Source: Litoribacillus peritrichatus (GTDB lineage: Bacteria > Pseudomonadota > Gammaproteobacteria > Pseudomonadales > Litoribrevibacteraceae). From it: DNA of 64,000 nucleotides. The position numbers and the translations under genes were made by a program. Location: positions 62,001-126,000 of the forward strand of contig NZ_BAABBN010000012.1 in the NCBI RefSeq assembly GCF_039537985.1, written 5' to 3'. Position 1 is the stretch's first letter, and each line of letters starts with the position of its first letter. The notes under the pieces were generated by a model. It did no database searches and was not told the origin of the DNA. It was given only the letters and a program-made list of their open reading frames with translations. This document shows, piece after piece, positions 16,774 to 25,445 of the stretch.

Positions 16774-17628
16774 ATGACAATAAATATCGAGAAACGGACA
16801 CTGCATGGCAAGCAGGTAAAAGTCCGCAATAGGATTCCGAAACACTGGCTGACGCTGAATGGCGAAACAATTAACGCACCGGATGACCTGCCCCGTCGTT
16901 TTGTGATTCATTCAGATCAACACCAAACAGGAATGTATGCCCCCTTTCATAGCCATGACCGGGGGCAACTGCTGTTTATTACAAAAGGGTTAATTCAAGT
17001 CTCAGCAAAGGACAACGGCCACTGGATTGTTCCACCGCAAAGAGCCGTTTGGATTCCTCCGTTTATTGAGCATGATGCCCTGACCATCAACCCCGTACAG
17101 CTTCACAATGTTTATTTATCGGCGGACATTTGCAAAGCCCTGCCGACCAACTGCCAAGTCGTGACGATTACGCCATTGCTCCGGGAGCTGATTATAAAGA
17201 TGGCAACCTTCAAGACCTATTATGATGAGAGCGGGCCAGAAGGTAGATTGGTTGACGTATTTCTTGATGAACTACAAACAACGCCCGAAGTTCCTTTGTA
17301 CCTTCCGCAACCCAACGATCAGAAATTACTGCTCATCACCGAAGCGTTACAACTCTGCCCAGCGGACAAACGAACAATGGAAGACTGGGGAAGCGCCTTA
17401 GGGTTAAGTCCTAGAACACTGGCAAGAAAATTCAAACAAGAAACGAACCTGACATTCGGTCAATGGCGACAACAAGCAAGATTACTGGCGGCCATCACTC
17501 GAATCGCACAAAACGATTCCATCACCAATATTGCCCAGGATCTGGGGTATGACAGCCAAAGCGCCTTCATTAGCATGTTTAAAAGAGCATTAGGAAAGAC
17601 GCCTGGGCAATACTTTGAGCGAAATTAA
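16774..17628 (+). CDS. AraC-family transcriptional regulator
   Basis: 284 residues. An N-terminal cupin-like sensing domain (HSHDRGQLLFITKGLIQVS; VPPQRAVWIPPFIEHDA) is followed by a C-terminal double helix-turn-helix (LGLSPRTLARKFKQET; IAQDLGYDSQSAFISMFKRALGKTPGQY). This is the cupin-AraC architecture of regulators such as NimR/YdeC-type proteins that control divergent MFS exporters. Divergent from the MFS gene at 15508 with a short shared promoter region. Confidence 0.92.
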   Translation: MTINIEKRTLHGKQVKVRNRIPKHWLTLNGETINAPDDLPRRFVIHSDQHQTGMYAPFHSHDRGQLLFITKGLIQVSAKDNGHWIVPPQRAVWIPPFIEHDALTINPVQLHNVYLSADICKALPTNCQVVTITPLLRELIIKMATFKTYYDESGPEGRLVDVFLDELQTTPEVPLYLPQPNDQKLLLITEALQLCPADKRTMEDWGSALGLSPRTLARKFKQETNLTFGQWRQQARLLAAITRIAQNDSITNIAQDLGYDSQSAFISMFKRALGKTPGQYFERN

Positions 17629-17652
17629 TAAACTCGTAAAATCAAAGCCTTG

Positions 17653-17988
17653 TTATTTACTGTTCTCAGCCATGTACTCAACAGTTGCTTTGATCTGTTC
17701 ATCTGTACACGTTTTACAGCCACCGCGCGCTGGCATTTTGTTCACACCTTTGATGCTGAACAAGGTCATGGCCTCCACGCCTTTTGCTTGTAATGGCTTC
17801 CAGGTCTCTACGTCTCCGACTTCAGGAGCGCCAGTCATCCAGCCCTTTAGGCCGCCTCCATGACAGCTCGCACACGACGCATTATATATTTCTTCTGCCG
17901 TGCTGCTGGCTGTGATATCAACACCGCCAGAGCAACCGACCAGTCCCATAAACATGGATGATATCAGCGCTAACTTTAATTTCTTCAT
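17653..17988 (-). CDS. Cytochrome c5-type lipoprotein
   Basis: 111 residues from the ATG at 17988 (MKKLKLAL). A signal sequence ends in a lipobox-like LVGC, so the protein is probably an outer- or inner-membrane-anchored periplasmic lipoprotein. Haem binding is shown by CASCHGG and the axial Met by KMPARGGCKTC; the extra CKTC pair is characteristic of cytochrome c5 (cycB-like) proteins. It shuttles electrons in respiration. Tail-to-tail with the AraC gene. Confidence 0.92.
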   Translation of the reverse strand: MKKLKLALISSMFMGLVGCSGGVDITASSTAEEIYNASCASCHGGGLKGWMTGAPEVGDVETWKPLQAKGVEAMTLFSIKGVNKMPARGGCKTCTDEQIKATVEYMAENSK

Positions 17989-18185
17989 ACGACACAATCT
18001 CCTTATTTTCTGAATTCAGGGTTTTGCCCATTATTCTTCCTGGGCGTGTAAAAATTTATTATTCATCATCAAGCTCGCGAATTCTAAATCATGTTCAAAA
18101 ACTAATCCCTATATAAATGCGCACATGAGCGGCTATAATCCTGTAATTACTTACTTTTTGCAGTTTTCTAAAAAATAAGGGTTCT

Positions 18186-18602
18186 ATGAATACCAAGCTT
18201 TATAAAAAAGTACACACACTGGCCACTGAGCTGATGAAAGCCGCTGAAAAAGGCAATCAAGCAAAGTTCGATGAATATTACACAGAACTTAAAACCCTAT
18301 GTGATGAAAACGAGCATGATTCTGTGAAGAATCACCCTGTTCAGTGGGAAACACTGGCAGACTTTTGCGATGACACAGAAGAAGCACTTCCTATTTATGA
18401 GAAAGCGCTCGGTTATGCAGAAGAAATCAAATCCAATGATTTCATTGCGTCCATCAGCTACGCCATTGCTATTATTCACCAGCAGGAAGGCAGAACGGTA
18501 AAAGCATTGCGATCCGCAAAATATGCAGACGAGAGTGCAAAAAAGATAGGCGATGCAGGTCTTCAGCAAGACATTAAAAAATTACTGAACACGCTGACAT
18601 AA
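18186..18602 (+). CDS. TPR-like helical protein
   Basis: 138 residues, entirely helical, acidic, without signal or membrane segment. Segments such as ALPIYEKALGYAEEIKSND and TVKALRSAKYADESAKKIG are spaced like tetratricopeptide-type repeats. It likely mediates protein contacts; no specific family is recognised. It is followed 12 bp later by a membrane-anchored protein, suggesting a two- or three-gene operon with yggL. Confidence 0.7.
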   Translation: MNTKLYKKVHTLATELMKAAEKGNQAKFDEYYTELKTLCDENEHDSVKNHPVQWETLADFCDDTEEALPIYEKALGYAEEIKSNDFIASISYAIAIIHQQEGRTVKALRSAKYADESAKKIGDAGLQQDIKKLLNTLT

Positions 18603-18614
18603 AAAGGAGACACC

Positions 18615-18980
18615 ATGATTACCTACTTTTATTGGTCCGTTGTTATTGCGGTTGCTTTGGCCGCACTGTTCTTTTTGGGCAATAAGGGCCACCAATGGAA
18701 GGCCGCTATTATTGCTGCTTTAGTGGTGATATTTGTTGGCTGGGCAGCCTACTTTTTCCATTTCCAACAGTTATTCGTTAAACGCTGGGGCGGCGTAATG
18801 ACACTGTCTGTACCGGAAGGTCAACGTCATTTAGGAGCCACCTGGAAAGACGATAATCTATGGATTGAAAACTATGACCCTAAAACGAATACCTGCCACT
18901 TCAGAGAATATTCGAAAGGTAACCTGCTCCAAGGTAAGGTAACGATTAAAAACTGCAACCCTCTGATGCCTTCTCATTAA
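18615..18980 (+). CDS. Hypothetical protein with two N-terminal membrane helices
   Basis: 121 residues; AAGGAGA ribosome site before ATG 18615. Two hydrophobic segments (YWSVVIAVALAALFFLG, AAIIAALVVIFVGWAAYFF) are followed by a ~65-residue polar domain with several Trp and Tyr (GATWKDDNLWIENYDPKTNTCHF). This soluble part looks like a small beta domain. Function unknown. Co-directional between the TPR-like gene and yggL with short spacers. Confidence 0.7.
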   Translation: MITYFYWSVVIAVALAALFFLGNKGHQWKAAIIAALVVIFVGWAAYFFHFQQLFVKRWGGVMTLSVPEGQRHLGATWKDDNLWIENYDPKTNTCHFREYSKGNLLQGKVTIKNCNPLMPSH

Positions 18981-19012
18981 CATCAGACCAACAAACAATT
19001 AAAGAGAAACAC

Positions 19013-19348
19013 ATGACACAAACACCAAAGCGAAGCAGACGTTTACGAAAGAAACTGTTTGTCGATGAATTTGCCGTCAAAGGGTTTGGCTTCAGCTGTT
19101 CCGTAAACACAAATAACGAACAAGAGCTGGATCAGTTTTTTGATGGCCTGCTGGATTTAGTGGAGTCACGTAACCTTCAAATTGGAGGCGGTGGCAACGA
19201 AGGGACTTTTGAAGGCTATGTAAGTTCCGCGAAGCGTTATGGTTCGGCCACGGAAGAAGATAAAAGTGCTCTGACAGATTGGTTAGCCGCTCAGGCTAAT
19301 GTAACCGACGTCAACATTGAAGCACTGACGGACGCCTATTACGACTGA
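19013..19348 (+). CDS. yggL: YggL family 50S ribosome-binding protein
   Basis: 111 residues, matching YggL (DUF469) length. The basic N-terminus RRLRKKLFVDEFAVKGFGF and the later GGGGNEGTFEGYVSS are typical. YggL binds the 50S subunit in E. coli; its role is not fully known. The gene follows the membrane protein gene by 32 bp and ends before a strong inverted repeat and a terminator-like hairpin. Confidence 0.9.
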   Translation: MTQTPKRSRRLRKKLFVDEFAVKGFGFSCSVNTNNEQELDQFFDGLLDLVESRNLQIGGGGNEGTFEGYVSSAKRYGSATEEDKSALTDWLAAQANVTDVNIEALTDAYYD

Positions 19349-19365
19349 TCTGTTCTTAGATTTAA

Positions 19366-19455
19366 CAAGAACATGCACTGCGTTCACCTAAAATGAAAAA
19401 TTGCATGTTCTTGCTTCAAATTCAGTTTTACGGTTTTTCTAACTGAATATTTTTG
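19366..19455. terminator. Two consecutive hairpins between convergent genes
   Basis: CAAGAACATGCA (19366-19377) pairs perfectly with 19402-19413 around a 24-base loop. Immediately after, ATTCAGTT at about 19420 pairs with AACTGAAT before ATTTTT near 19455, a plausible intrinsic terminator for yggL. The pair sits between convergent genes and could serve both strands. Confidence 0.6.
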
Positions 19456-19472
19456 CTAACGGAAAGTTATAC

Positions 19473-19691
19473 CTAGCTAAAAATAAAGTATTCAGCCGAA
19501 AAATCTAAAGCCACATTCTCAATGATTTCTTCGATCGGCGCTGGGTCTTTATCCTGTTTAAAGTCAGCGTAGGCCTGAACGCTGACCACCACATCCCCAT
19601 TGTCGTCCTGAAATAGAACCTCTTCGTTTTTAATGGCTTTTAGCAACGCTTTCTTTTGATTGTTTGAAACCGAAATTTCTTGAATACTCAT
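19473..19691 (-). CDS. Small acidic hypothetical protein
   Basis: 72 residues, acidic, cytoplasmic, with NNQKKALLKAIKNEEVLFQDDNG as a charged helix plus a beta hairpin (VVVSVQAYADF). No family recognised. It is convergent with yggL and divergent from the 267-residue gene at 19823. Confidence 0.55.
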   Translation of the reverse strand: MSIQEISVSNNQKKALLKAIKNEEVLFQDDNGDVVVSVQAYADFKQDKDPAPIEEIIENVALDFSAEYFIFS

Positions 19692-19822
19692 AGTTTTCCT
19701 AGTCTTTGATCATTTTTCCAAATTATAAAACAAAATGCCTCATTAAAAATTATTGATATTCAAAATCACTCAAATGACTTAATCTTAAGGCTATTTTCAC
19801 CGCAAAACGTCTGATATTTCGT

Positions 19823-20626
19823 ATGTTTAAAAAAATCATTCATGCCATCAAACCACAACCACTCATAAGCCCTGACAGCGCCGACTGGATTTACCAGGCA
19901 TTCGACTGGGCTTTGACGCAATTTGATTCTATTGAGTTCTTCGAGCGAGCCAAACTGGTCCAGCCGACCAATCAGTTTTTTCCTGGCGGCGTGAACAGCG
20001 TCCATTCAAAAGCAGAGAATATTTTTAAACACACTCAACGCCATGCGGGTCTGGCACATTGGCCTCTTCACCTTGAACCGCCAGAGCAGTTTATAAACCA
20101 GCCAGTGCACCCTATGACCCTTGAGAAGTTGGAAAGACACTCAGGAAAGTCGACCCTTCCAGCACTCATTACTGACCAAACCATTAAGTTGAGCTATAAT
20201 CCGCAACAAACCTTGAAGCCTGAAGACTTGTCATCCAGCTTTGCTCATTTGATGGCCCAGCACCTTGTTGTGCAATCCCGAGTTTTACCCCCTGGCGGCC
20301 AGGATTATTTTGCTGAAGGTACTGAACTGTTGGCCATTTTTATGGGGTTCGGTGTCATGTTCGCCAATTCGGCTTATACATTTCGCGGCGGCTGTGGCAG
20401 TTGCTATAACCCACAAGCAAATCGTCAGGCAACTTTATCTGAATACGAAGTTCTGTTTGCATTAGCTTTGTTCTGCCATCTCAAGAACATCCCCATCGCT
20501 GAGGCCACAGCGTACCTTAAACCTCATCTCAAAAGTAAATACAAACAGGCCCTGAAACAAATTCAAAACCAACCTAATCAAGTGGATGCACTTTTAAGTC
20601 ATAAAGAAAACATCCCGACGAATTAG
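19823..20626 (+). CDS. Hypothetical protein with a cysteine-rich motif
   Basis: 267 residues, cytoplasmic, no signal. The most distinctive region is TFRGGCGSCYNPQANRQATLSEYEV near residue 190, a C-x2-C pair before a helical tail, perhaps a metal or structural site. The N-terminal half has DWIYQAFDWALTQFDS and many Pro/His residues. I do not recognise the family, but the length and even codon use support a real gene. Followed by an S4-domain gene after 59 bp. Confidence 0.75.
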   Translation: MFKKIIHAIKPQPLISPDSADWIYQAFDWALTQFDSIEFFERAKLVQPTNQFFPGGVNSVHSKAENIFKHTQRHAGLAHWPLHLEPPEQFINQPVHPMTLEKLERHSGKSTLPALITDQTIKLSYNPQQTLKPEDLSSSFAHLMAQHLVVQSRVLPPGGQDYFAEGTELLAIFMGFGVMFANSAYTFRGGCGSCYNPQANRQATLSEYEVLFALALFCHLKNIPIAEATAYLKPHLKSKYKQALKQIQNQPNQVDALLSHKENIPTN

Positions 20627-20685
20627 CTTGCTTATTAGCGCCCGTTACTATGAAATGTCGCAAAATCATCTAAGTGAGCCTTATT

Positions 20686-20898
20686 ATGCGAGAAGTCATT
20701 ATCACTAAAGAGCCGGTGGAGCTTTATAAAGTTTTAAAATTTGAAGATATGGTCGACAGTGGTGGTGAAGCTAAGCTGGTCATCGATCAAGGGCTAGTCC
20801 AGGTGAATGGGGAGATTGAAACCCGCAAACGCAAGAAAATTGTTTCAGGCGACACCATCGAATTTGACGGTGAAGCAATTAAGATTGTATTAGCCTGA
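20686..20898 (+). CDS. RNA-binding S4 domain protein (YbcJ-like)
   Basis: 70 residues from the ATG at 20686; a GTG four codons upstream is an alternative. The S4 fold is shown by ELYKVLKFEDMVDSGGEAK and VQVNGEIETRKRKKIVSGD. YbcJ-type S4 proteins bind RNA and may act on ribosomes or tRNA; the precise role is unknown. A strong terminator lies 39 bp after the stop codon. Confidence 0.9.
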   Translation: MREVIITKEPVELYKVLKFEDMVDSGGEAKLVIDQGLVQVNGEIETRKRKKIVSGDTIEFDGEAIKIVLA

Positions 20899-20937
20899 TA
20901 CAAGCCTGAGCTACTACACCTAAGCTCAGTGAATAAG

Positions 20938-20961
20938 AGGCCAGCCACACGCTGGCCTTTT
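20938..20961. terminator. Bidirectional intrinsic terminator
   Basis: AGGCCAGC (20938-20945) and GCTGGCCT (20951-20958) form a perfect eight-pair GC-rich stem with a five-base loop, followed by TTTT. The minus-strand reading also has a good stem and lies right after the stop of the convergent gene at 20961, so it probably serves both. Confidence 0.85.
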
Positions 20962-21329
20962 CAAAAAAACTGATGATTACCGCAAGAAAGGCACTGATAG
21001 TACACACCTCTTTTATTACGCTTTTGCTCTGCTAGCATTCCGCAAGTCCTGCATGTATCCCCCTTGCCTTGTCGCCATTTCCAATACCGAAAATAGTTAT
21101 AGCCGCCCCAGGCCACAGCTAAAAAATACAACAAAGCCCCAATCAACGGACCAAACTCTTTCGATGCCTCCACCAAAACAAACAGTGAAAAAACATCCTC
21201 GAGAACCACTGGAACCACAGAACCCGAGACAAAGATAAACAGTAATCCAAAGAGAGCTAAACAACATGGCCCCTTATAAAGGTTCAACCATAACGCCTTC
21301 AAAACAAACTCCTTCAGTAACATTTTCAC
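20961..21329 (-). CDS. Membrane protein with C-terminal zinc ribbon
   Basis: 122 residues. Two hydrophobic segments (GPCCLALFGLLFIFVSGSVVPVVL, FGPLIGALLYFLAVAWGGY) are followed by a C-terminal four-cysteine zinc ribbon (CRTCGMLAEQ ... YYQCLSCGNHQFF). The ribbon would be cytoplasmic. Function unknown. It starts one base after the small ORF downstream of phrB and may be the last gene of that operon. Confidence 0.7.
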   Translation of the reverse strand: MKMLLKEFVLKALWLNLYKGPCCLALFGLLFIFVSGSVVPVVLEDVFSLFVLVEASKEFGPLIGALLYFLAVAWGGYNYFRYWKWRQGKGDTCRTCGMLAEQKRNKRGVYYQCLSCGNHQFF

Positions 21330-21330
21330 G

Positions 21331-21522
21331 TCAAATTTTATGAGGGACGCAGACTCTCATTTGATTAAGAAAGTTTGAATCGAACAAAGGTAGTAAATTC
21401 GAAACGTTTCGATCAGAGTGTGACTTAGGAGAGGTTTTTTTTGCCAAACGGTAGACACCCGGTTGATTGGCCTTGATTAATTCACTCCAAATTGCCCATC
21501 TGTCTCTGAACTTCATCATCAA
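21331..21522 (-). CDS. Possible small protein downstream of phrB
   Basis: 63 residues or slightly fewer; TTG 21522 or ATG 21519/21516, six to twelve bases after the phrB stop. The first ~30 residues (KFRDRWAIWSELIKANQPGV) look protein-like; the remainder looks unstructured and may be read-through of non-coding sequence. Could be a degraded gene. No family recognised. Confidence 0.35.
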   Translation of the reverse strand: MMMKFRDRWAIWSELIKANQPGVYRLAKKTSPKSHSDRNVSNLLPLFDSNFLNQMRVCVPHKI

Positions 21523-21528
21523 AATTGG

Positions 21529-22965
21529 TCACCCCACTCTCACCTCATCAGGCACAGTTGGCTGCGTTAAATTTTTAAACAACAGCTTGGTGCGACCAGC
21601 AGACTCAGATAAATTTACCATGGGTTCCGGATAATTCAGCTTTTTTGCCTGAGCAAGACTAGGTTGATGAATATCCTTAGCATTCAATGAGGCCAACTGC
21701 GGAAGAAATTTTCGAATGAAAGTTCCATCGGGATCAAACCGTTTTGATTGGCTGACAGGATTAAAGATTCTGAAATACGGCGCCGCATCAACGCCCGTGG
21801 ACGCACACCACTGCCAACCGCCATTATTTGAAGCCAAATCGCCATCCACTAGGTGGCGCATAAAAAATTGCTCGCCCAAGCGCCAATCAATGAACAAGTT
21901 TTTGGTCAGAAACATCGCGGTAATCATTCTCAACCGGTTATGCATCCAGCCTGTGGTGACCAGCTGTTTCATAGCGGCGTCGATGATAGGGAAGCCGGTA
22001 TTTCCATCGCACCAGCGCTGAAAGTCTGCCTGATCATTACGCCAAGGCAATAAATCTGTTTCTTTTTTAAGAGGTTGATTCATGGATACTTCAGGGTTAT
22101 GAAATAACACATGGCGATAAAACTCTCTCCAGATTAATTCATTAATCCAGCATGCAATGCCTTCATTTCCCCCATCCAGTAAACCTTCATTGGCCATCAA
22201 TGCCGTTGTCATACACTGAGTCGTGGATAAAGCTCCAACGGCCAGGTAAGGTGATAACTGGCTGGTTCCCGGTACTCCGGGAATATCCCTCGTGGCTTTA
22301 TAATCTCTGCTCGCAACGTCCATGAAACGTTCAAGCCGATCATGCGCTTCTGCTTCCCCTGCCGGCCATTGTTGCAACCATTCAGAGTCATAACCAATGC
22401 ATTGTAATTCGGTTAAATCAGAGGAAACATCAATAACAGGCTGAGAGCCTGGAAAGTAAGCAACCGGCCTGGCCTTGAAACCGTACCCGGCAATAAATGC
22501 TTTCTTAAATGCAGAAAACACCTTGTAAGGTTCACCTTTCAGAGAAAGCACACTGCCTGGCACAACCATGCATGCATCATGAAAGGCGAACACCTCTGCT
22601 CCCAGCAGTTTTACTGATTGCTCAACCGCACTCTCACAACGCCGTTCATTCACTTCATATTCGCGATTAAAGTACAGCGAAGTAACACTGTATTCTTTGA
22701 TTAAACGGGCAAGTGTGCCCGGAACAGAATCAAAACAATCCCCCACCTTCACAAGTAACGGAACATTAAGCTCAGCCAGCTTCTTTTCCAATGAATGTAG
22801 CTGACCTACAATCAATGCCCGCTGCGCCGGAGAAACATCGTGTTTGTCCCACTGTTCATGTGACAGCACATATACAGCAATCACAGGCCCTTCTTTCATG
22901 GCTTCCGTCAGAGCCGGATTATCATAGACCCTTAAATCACGTTTAAACCATACCATTACTGTCAT
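21529..22965 (-). CDS. phrB: Deoxyribodipyrimidine photolyase
   Basis: 478 residues from the ATG at 22965 (MTVMVWFKRDLRVYDN), which matches the family start better than the GTG at 22998. The N-terminal antenna-binding Rossmann domain is followed by the FAD domain with GTSQLSPYLAVGALS, NELIWREFYRHVL, GWMHNRLRMITAMFLTKNL and NNGGWQWCASTGVDAAPYFR. This is a class I CPD photolyase that repairs UV-induced cyclobutane dimers using blue light. A TGATCC-N18-TATAAA promoter lies upstream, and the FAD-dependent oxidase, sigma factor and ChrR genes are adjacent, as in singlet-oxygen stress regulons. Confidence 0.95.
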   Translation of the reverse strand: MTVMVWFKRDLRVYDNPALTEAMKEGPVIAVYVLSHEQWDKHDVSPAQRALIVGQLHSLEKKLAELNVPLLVKVGDCFDSVPGTLARLIKEYSVTSLYFNREYEVNERRCESAVEQSVKLLGAEVFAFHDACMVVPGSVLSLKGEPYKVFSAFKKAFIAGYGFKARPVAYFPGSQPVIDVSSDLTELQCIGYDSEWLQQWPAGEAEAHDRLERFMDVASRDYKATRDIPGVPGTSQLSPYLAVGALSTTQCMTTALMANEGLLDGGNEGIACWINELIWREFYRHVLFHNPEVSMNQPLKKETDLLPWRNDQADFQRWCDGNTGFPIIDAAMKQLVTTGWMHNRLRMITAMFLTKNLFIDWRLGEQFFMRHLVDGDLASNNGGWQWCASTGVDAAPYFRIFNPVSQSKRFDPDGTFIRKFLPQLASLNAKDIHQPSLAQAKKLNYPEPMVNLSESAGRTKLLFKNLTQPTVPDEVRVG

Positions 22966-23040
22966 GCTGCTATCTGCCCTATTATTCGTTGTGCTCACTT
23001 ATTTTGTGACTTTCTAATTTTTCAATATCCGCAACGTATC

Positions 23041-23072
23041 AATTTATACGAATAAAAATAAACAACGGATCA
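23041..23072 (-). promoter_or_regulatory. Candidate ECF (RpoE/ChrR-type) promoter of phrB
   Basis: On the minus strand TGATCC (23072-23067) is followed after exactly 18 bases by TATAAA (23048-23043). TGATCC with an A/T-rich -10 is the known Rhodobacter RpoE (ChrR-controlled) promoter style. The same -35 and spacing occur upstream of the FAD oxidase gene (24127-24098). Confidence 0.55.
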
Positions 23073-24068
23073 CAATGAACAAAGTTTCTCCCCAAGTTTA
23101 GATCCACTTAAATAGGCCGCCTCAAGACCGAACTCGCTCAGGCCCATCGCCAGATAATCGCCACACAGTCCTATGCCATCATCCCCCCAAAGATAACCTT
23201 GCTCTGACGCTTGATTTACCTCTCGATGGACAGAGTAAAGCCAGCGGTGAACATAAGTTGCAATCACATGAACCGACTCCCCTATGGTAGTTTCCAAATC
23301 AGCAATCAAAGATTTTGCAACTGCATCCGGAAGCCAGTCTGTTCGTTGTCGAGACCAATCTGTAGACGCTTGCACCTGCCAGACATTGATATGCTCCGGT
23401 GTTTCGCGGTTCGGCTTACTGCTTTCCAAAGACATTCCTGAAACGGAAGAAGGAAAAGACATTGGAGATAATGATCTGAATTTATCGCCTCTGGAGGTAT
23501 CCGTTGCTATCATCAAAACCCACTGAGGTAATGACCGTGATTTACTGACCAGCGAGCGCAGAGAGTTATCTATTGGCAATAAGTCGAATGTTTGTTCTGG
23601 CGGTGCTGAAATAATTAAATACTTAGATGAACTGACGGGCACAAGCTCATCACCCATATTTTGATAACAAACCCAACGATCCCCCTCTCGACTAACACGA
23701 GTGACCTTAACACCAAATGAAACATTAAGCTGATCAACCAGGTTTCGGGTGATGCTCGAGTTTCTCGGAACCCCAACGTATTGCGGTAAAGCCTCCCCCA
23801 CAGAGAGCCAAGGGCTTACAACGTGATCTTCAGCCCAAGTCTCAAGTTGCTTTTTGAACACGTCCGTTGTTGCAGTAACAGCCGAGCACCCCAAGTCAAA
23901 ACTGATGTTTAGCCCCTGCTCGGTTACTAACCGTTTTGAAGACAAACGTCCGCCGCTGCCACGGGCTTTTTCAAAACAGGCAACACGCAAGCCTTCATCT
24001 TGCAGGCGCTTTGCTGCGACCAAACCACTTAATCCAGCCCCGATAACCGCCACATCACAATTCATCAT
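23070..24068 (-). CDS. FAD-dependent amine-oxidase-like protein (renalase-like)
   Basis: 332 residues from ATG 24068; the frame extends upstream, but the FAD-binding beta-alpha-beta CDVAVIGAGLSGLVAAKRLQ must be near the N-terminus. EKARGSGGRLSSKR completes the second FAD motif, and GDYLAMGLSEFGLEAAYLSG near the end is the C-terminal FAD contact typical of renalase-like NAD(P)-binding oxidases. Such genes are regular members of RpoE-ChrR singlet-oxygen regulons. Divergent from the sigma factor gene and upstream of phrB. Confidence 0.88.
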   Translation of the reverse strand: MMNCDVAVIGAGLSGLVAAKRLQDEGLRVACFEKARGSGGRLSSKRLVTEQGLNISFDLGCSAVTATTDVFKKQLETWAEDHVVSPWLSVGEALPQYVGVPRNSSITRNLVDQLNVSFGVKVTRVSREGDRWVCYQNMGDELVPVSSSKYLIISAPPEQTFDLLPIDNSLRSLVSKSRSLPQWVLMIATDTSRGDKFRSLSPMSFPSSVSGMSLESSKPNRETPEHINVWQVQASTDWSRQRTDWLPDAVAKSLIADLETTIGESVHVIATYVHRWLYSVHREVNQASEQGYLWGDDGIGLCGDYLAMGLSEFGLEAAYLSGSKLGEKLCSL

Positions 24069-24095
24069 TATCAGCCTCACGAAGTTAAATAATTT

Positions 24096-24127
24096 ACCTA
24101 ATACGCAGATGTCTCCTGTTTGGATCA
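24096..24127 (-). promoter_or_regulatory. Candidate ECF (RpoE/ChrR-type) promoter of the FAD oxidase gene
   Basis: On the minus strand TGATCC (24127-24122) is followed after exactly 18 bases by TATTAG (24103-24098), 30 bp upstream of the start codon. Identical -35 and spacing to the phrB promoter candidate. Confidence 0.55.
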
Positions 24128-24230
24128 CTATCAATTTATGGAAATTTGCTTTTAGCATTTAAAAACATAAACTGAACAACAGTGCTGAAAAATCTATTTC
24201 AGGATCGGAGGCTCTAAAAGGAATCAGGAT

Positions 24231-24827
24231 TTGCTTCAACACAATCACCTTGAAAACAAATCATTAAACGAACTGGTTGTGATCATTGGCCAAACACAGA
24301 ACAAACACGCATTTGTTCAGTTGTTCAACCTCACATCATCAAAACTCAAAGCCTATGCAATTCGATGTGGAGCAAAACCATCTGAGGCAGAAGAACTGGT
24401 TCAGGAGTGTTACCTGGCTGTCTGGCGAAAAGCCCATACGTTCAACCCTAAAACGGCATCTGCATCCACCTGGCTGTTTACCATCGTAAGAAACAAACAC
24501 ATTGATCTGTTAAGAAAAGACCGCCCGGATTTAGTCACCTCCGACGACCTATGGCCAGAGCAAACGACCGAAGATCTGGAAATTGACGTTGAGAGTGATC
24601 TGAATGGAAAAGTCGTGCGTACTCTTATAGAGACATTGCCTCAGGAACAACGACAAATTATTTACAAAGTCTATTTCGAAGGTAAATCTCACTCTGAAAT
24701 TTCGGAAGAACTTAATCTCCCGCTTGGCACCATCAAGTCCCGTTTGAGGCTCGCGATGAAAAAGCTGGATACAATGGCAAAAGAAAATATCTCATGGCTA
24801 ATTATCATCCTAATGACGAACTTTTGA
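24231..24827 (+). CDS. rpoE: ECF RNA polymerase sigma factor (RpoE/ChrR group)
   Basis: 198 residues; TTG start at 24231 with AAAAGGAATCAGGA upstream. Region 2 (ELVQECYLAVWRKAHTFNP; ASTWLFTIVRNKHIDLLR) and region 4 (LPQEQRQIIYKVYFEGKSHSEISEELNLPLGTIKSRLRLAMKK) are clear. The end overlaps chrR by 34 bp, the usual ECF11-type sigma/anti-sigma arrangement. It directs RNA polymerase to promoters of the singlet-oxygen response. No matching TGATCC-N18 element was seen before its own start. Confidence 0.93.
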   Translation: MLQHNHLENKSLNELVVIIGQTQNKHAFVQLFNLTSSKLKAYAIRCGAKPSEAEELVQECYLAVWRKAHTFNPKTASASTWLFTIVRNKHIDLLRKDRPDLVTSDDLWPEQTTEDLEIDVESDLNGKVVRTLIETLPQEQRQIIYKVYFEGKSHSEISEELNLPLGTIKSRLRLAMKKLDTMAKENISWLIIILMTNF

Positions 24828-25435
24828 TGCAGTTTTCCGCTGGCCAATTACCTAATGCCCTAGGAATAATGATTGCCTGTCACCTTGAAAGTTGTATCGA
24901 ATGCAACAAAAAGACCCGCTTATATGACTCAGTTGGTGGCGAGCTTTTAAACTTATCGCCACCAGTCAAAGTTTCGGAAAATGCCTTAAGGACGATTTTA
25001 ACTCGCATTGAAGAGCCACCAGCAGAAAAGAGTTCGGCACCTTCGAATGAACGAGTTAAAAACATGCCCAGACCACTCAGTCGATTTGTACCTGAAGATT
25101 TTGAAAACTTGCCCTGGAAAGGATTCACACGCAGTATTCAAGAATATCTACTGCCCATTTCAGATGAGAAACTAACGGCGAAACTCTACAAAATTGCGGC
25201 AGGAACAGAACTTCCTGAGCACACCCACAAAGGCAATGAGTTCACATTGGTGATGGAAGGTAGTTTTTCAGACAAAGCAGGATATTATCACCCAGGGGAC
25301 TTCATTCTGTCGGACACTGAAACCATACACCAACCAAAAGCGACTATGAAACAAGATTGCATTTGTTTTGCCGTCCTGGATGCGCCATTAAAAATGACAG
25401 GCTTTTTTGGACGCATGCTTAACCCATTCTTGTAA
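24794..25435 (+). CDS. chrR: ChrR-type zinc anti-sigma factor
   Basis: 213 residues. The N-terminal zinc anti-sigma domain has the HxxxCxxC motif (ACHLESCIEC near residue 35). The C-terminal cupin domain (LPEHTHKGNEFTLVMEGSFSD; YHPGDFILSD) is the metal-binding half that senses singlet oxygen. In Rhodobacter ChrR holds RpoE inactive until singlet oxygen triggers its release. Start overlaps the sigma gene, so the two are translated in balance. Confidence 0.93.
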   Translation: MANYHPNDELLMQFSAGQLPNALGIMIACHLESCIECNKKTRLYDSVGGELLNLSPPVKVSENALRTILTRIEEPPAEKSSAPSNERVKNMPRPLSRFVPEDFENLPWKGFTRSIQEYLLPISDEKLTAKLYKIAAGTELPEHTHKGNEFTLVMEGSFSDKAGYYHPGDFILSDTETIHQPKATMKQDCICFAVLDAPLKMTGFFGRMLNPFL

Positions 25436-25445
25436 CACTTGCTCA

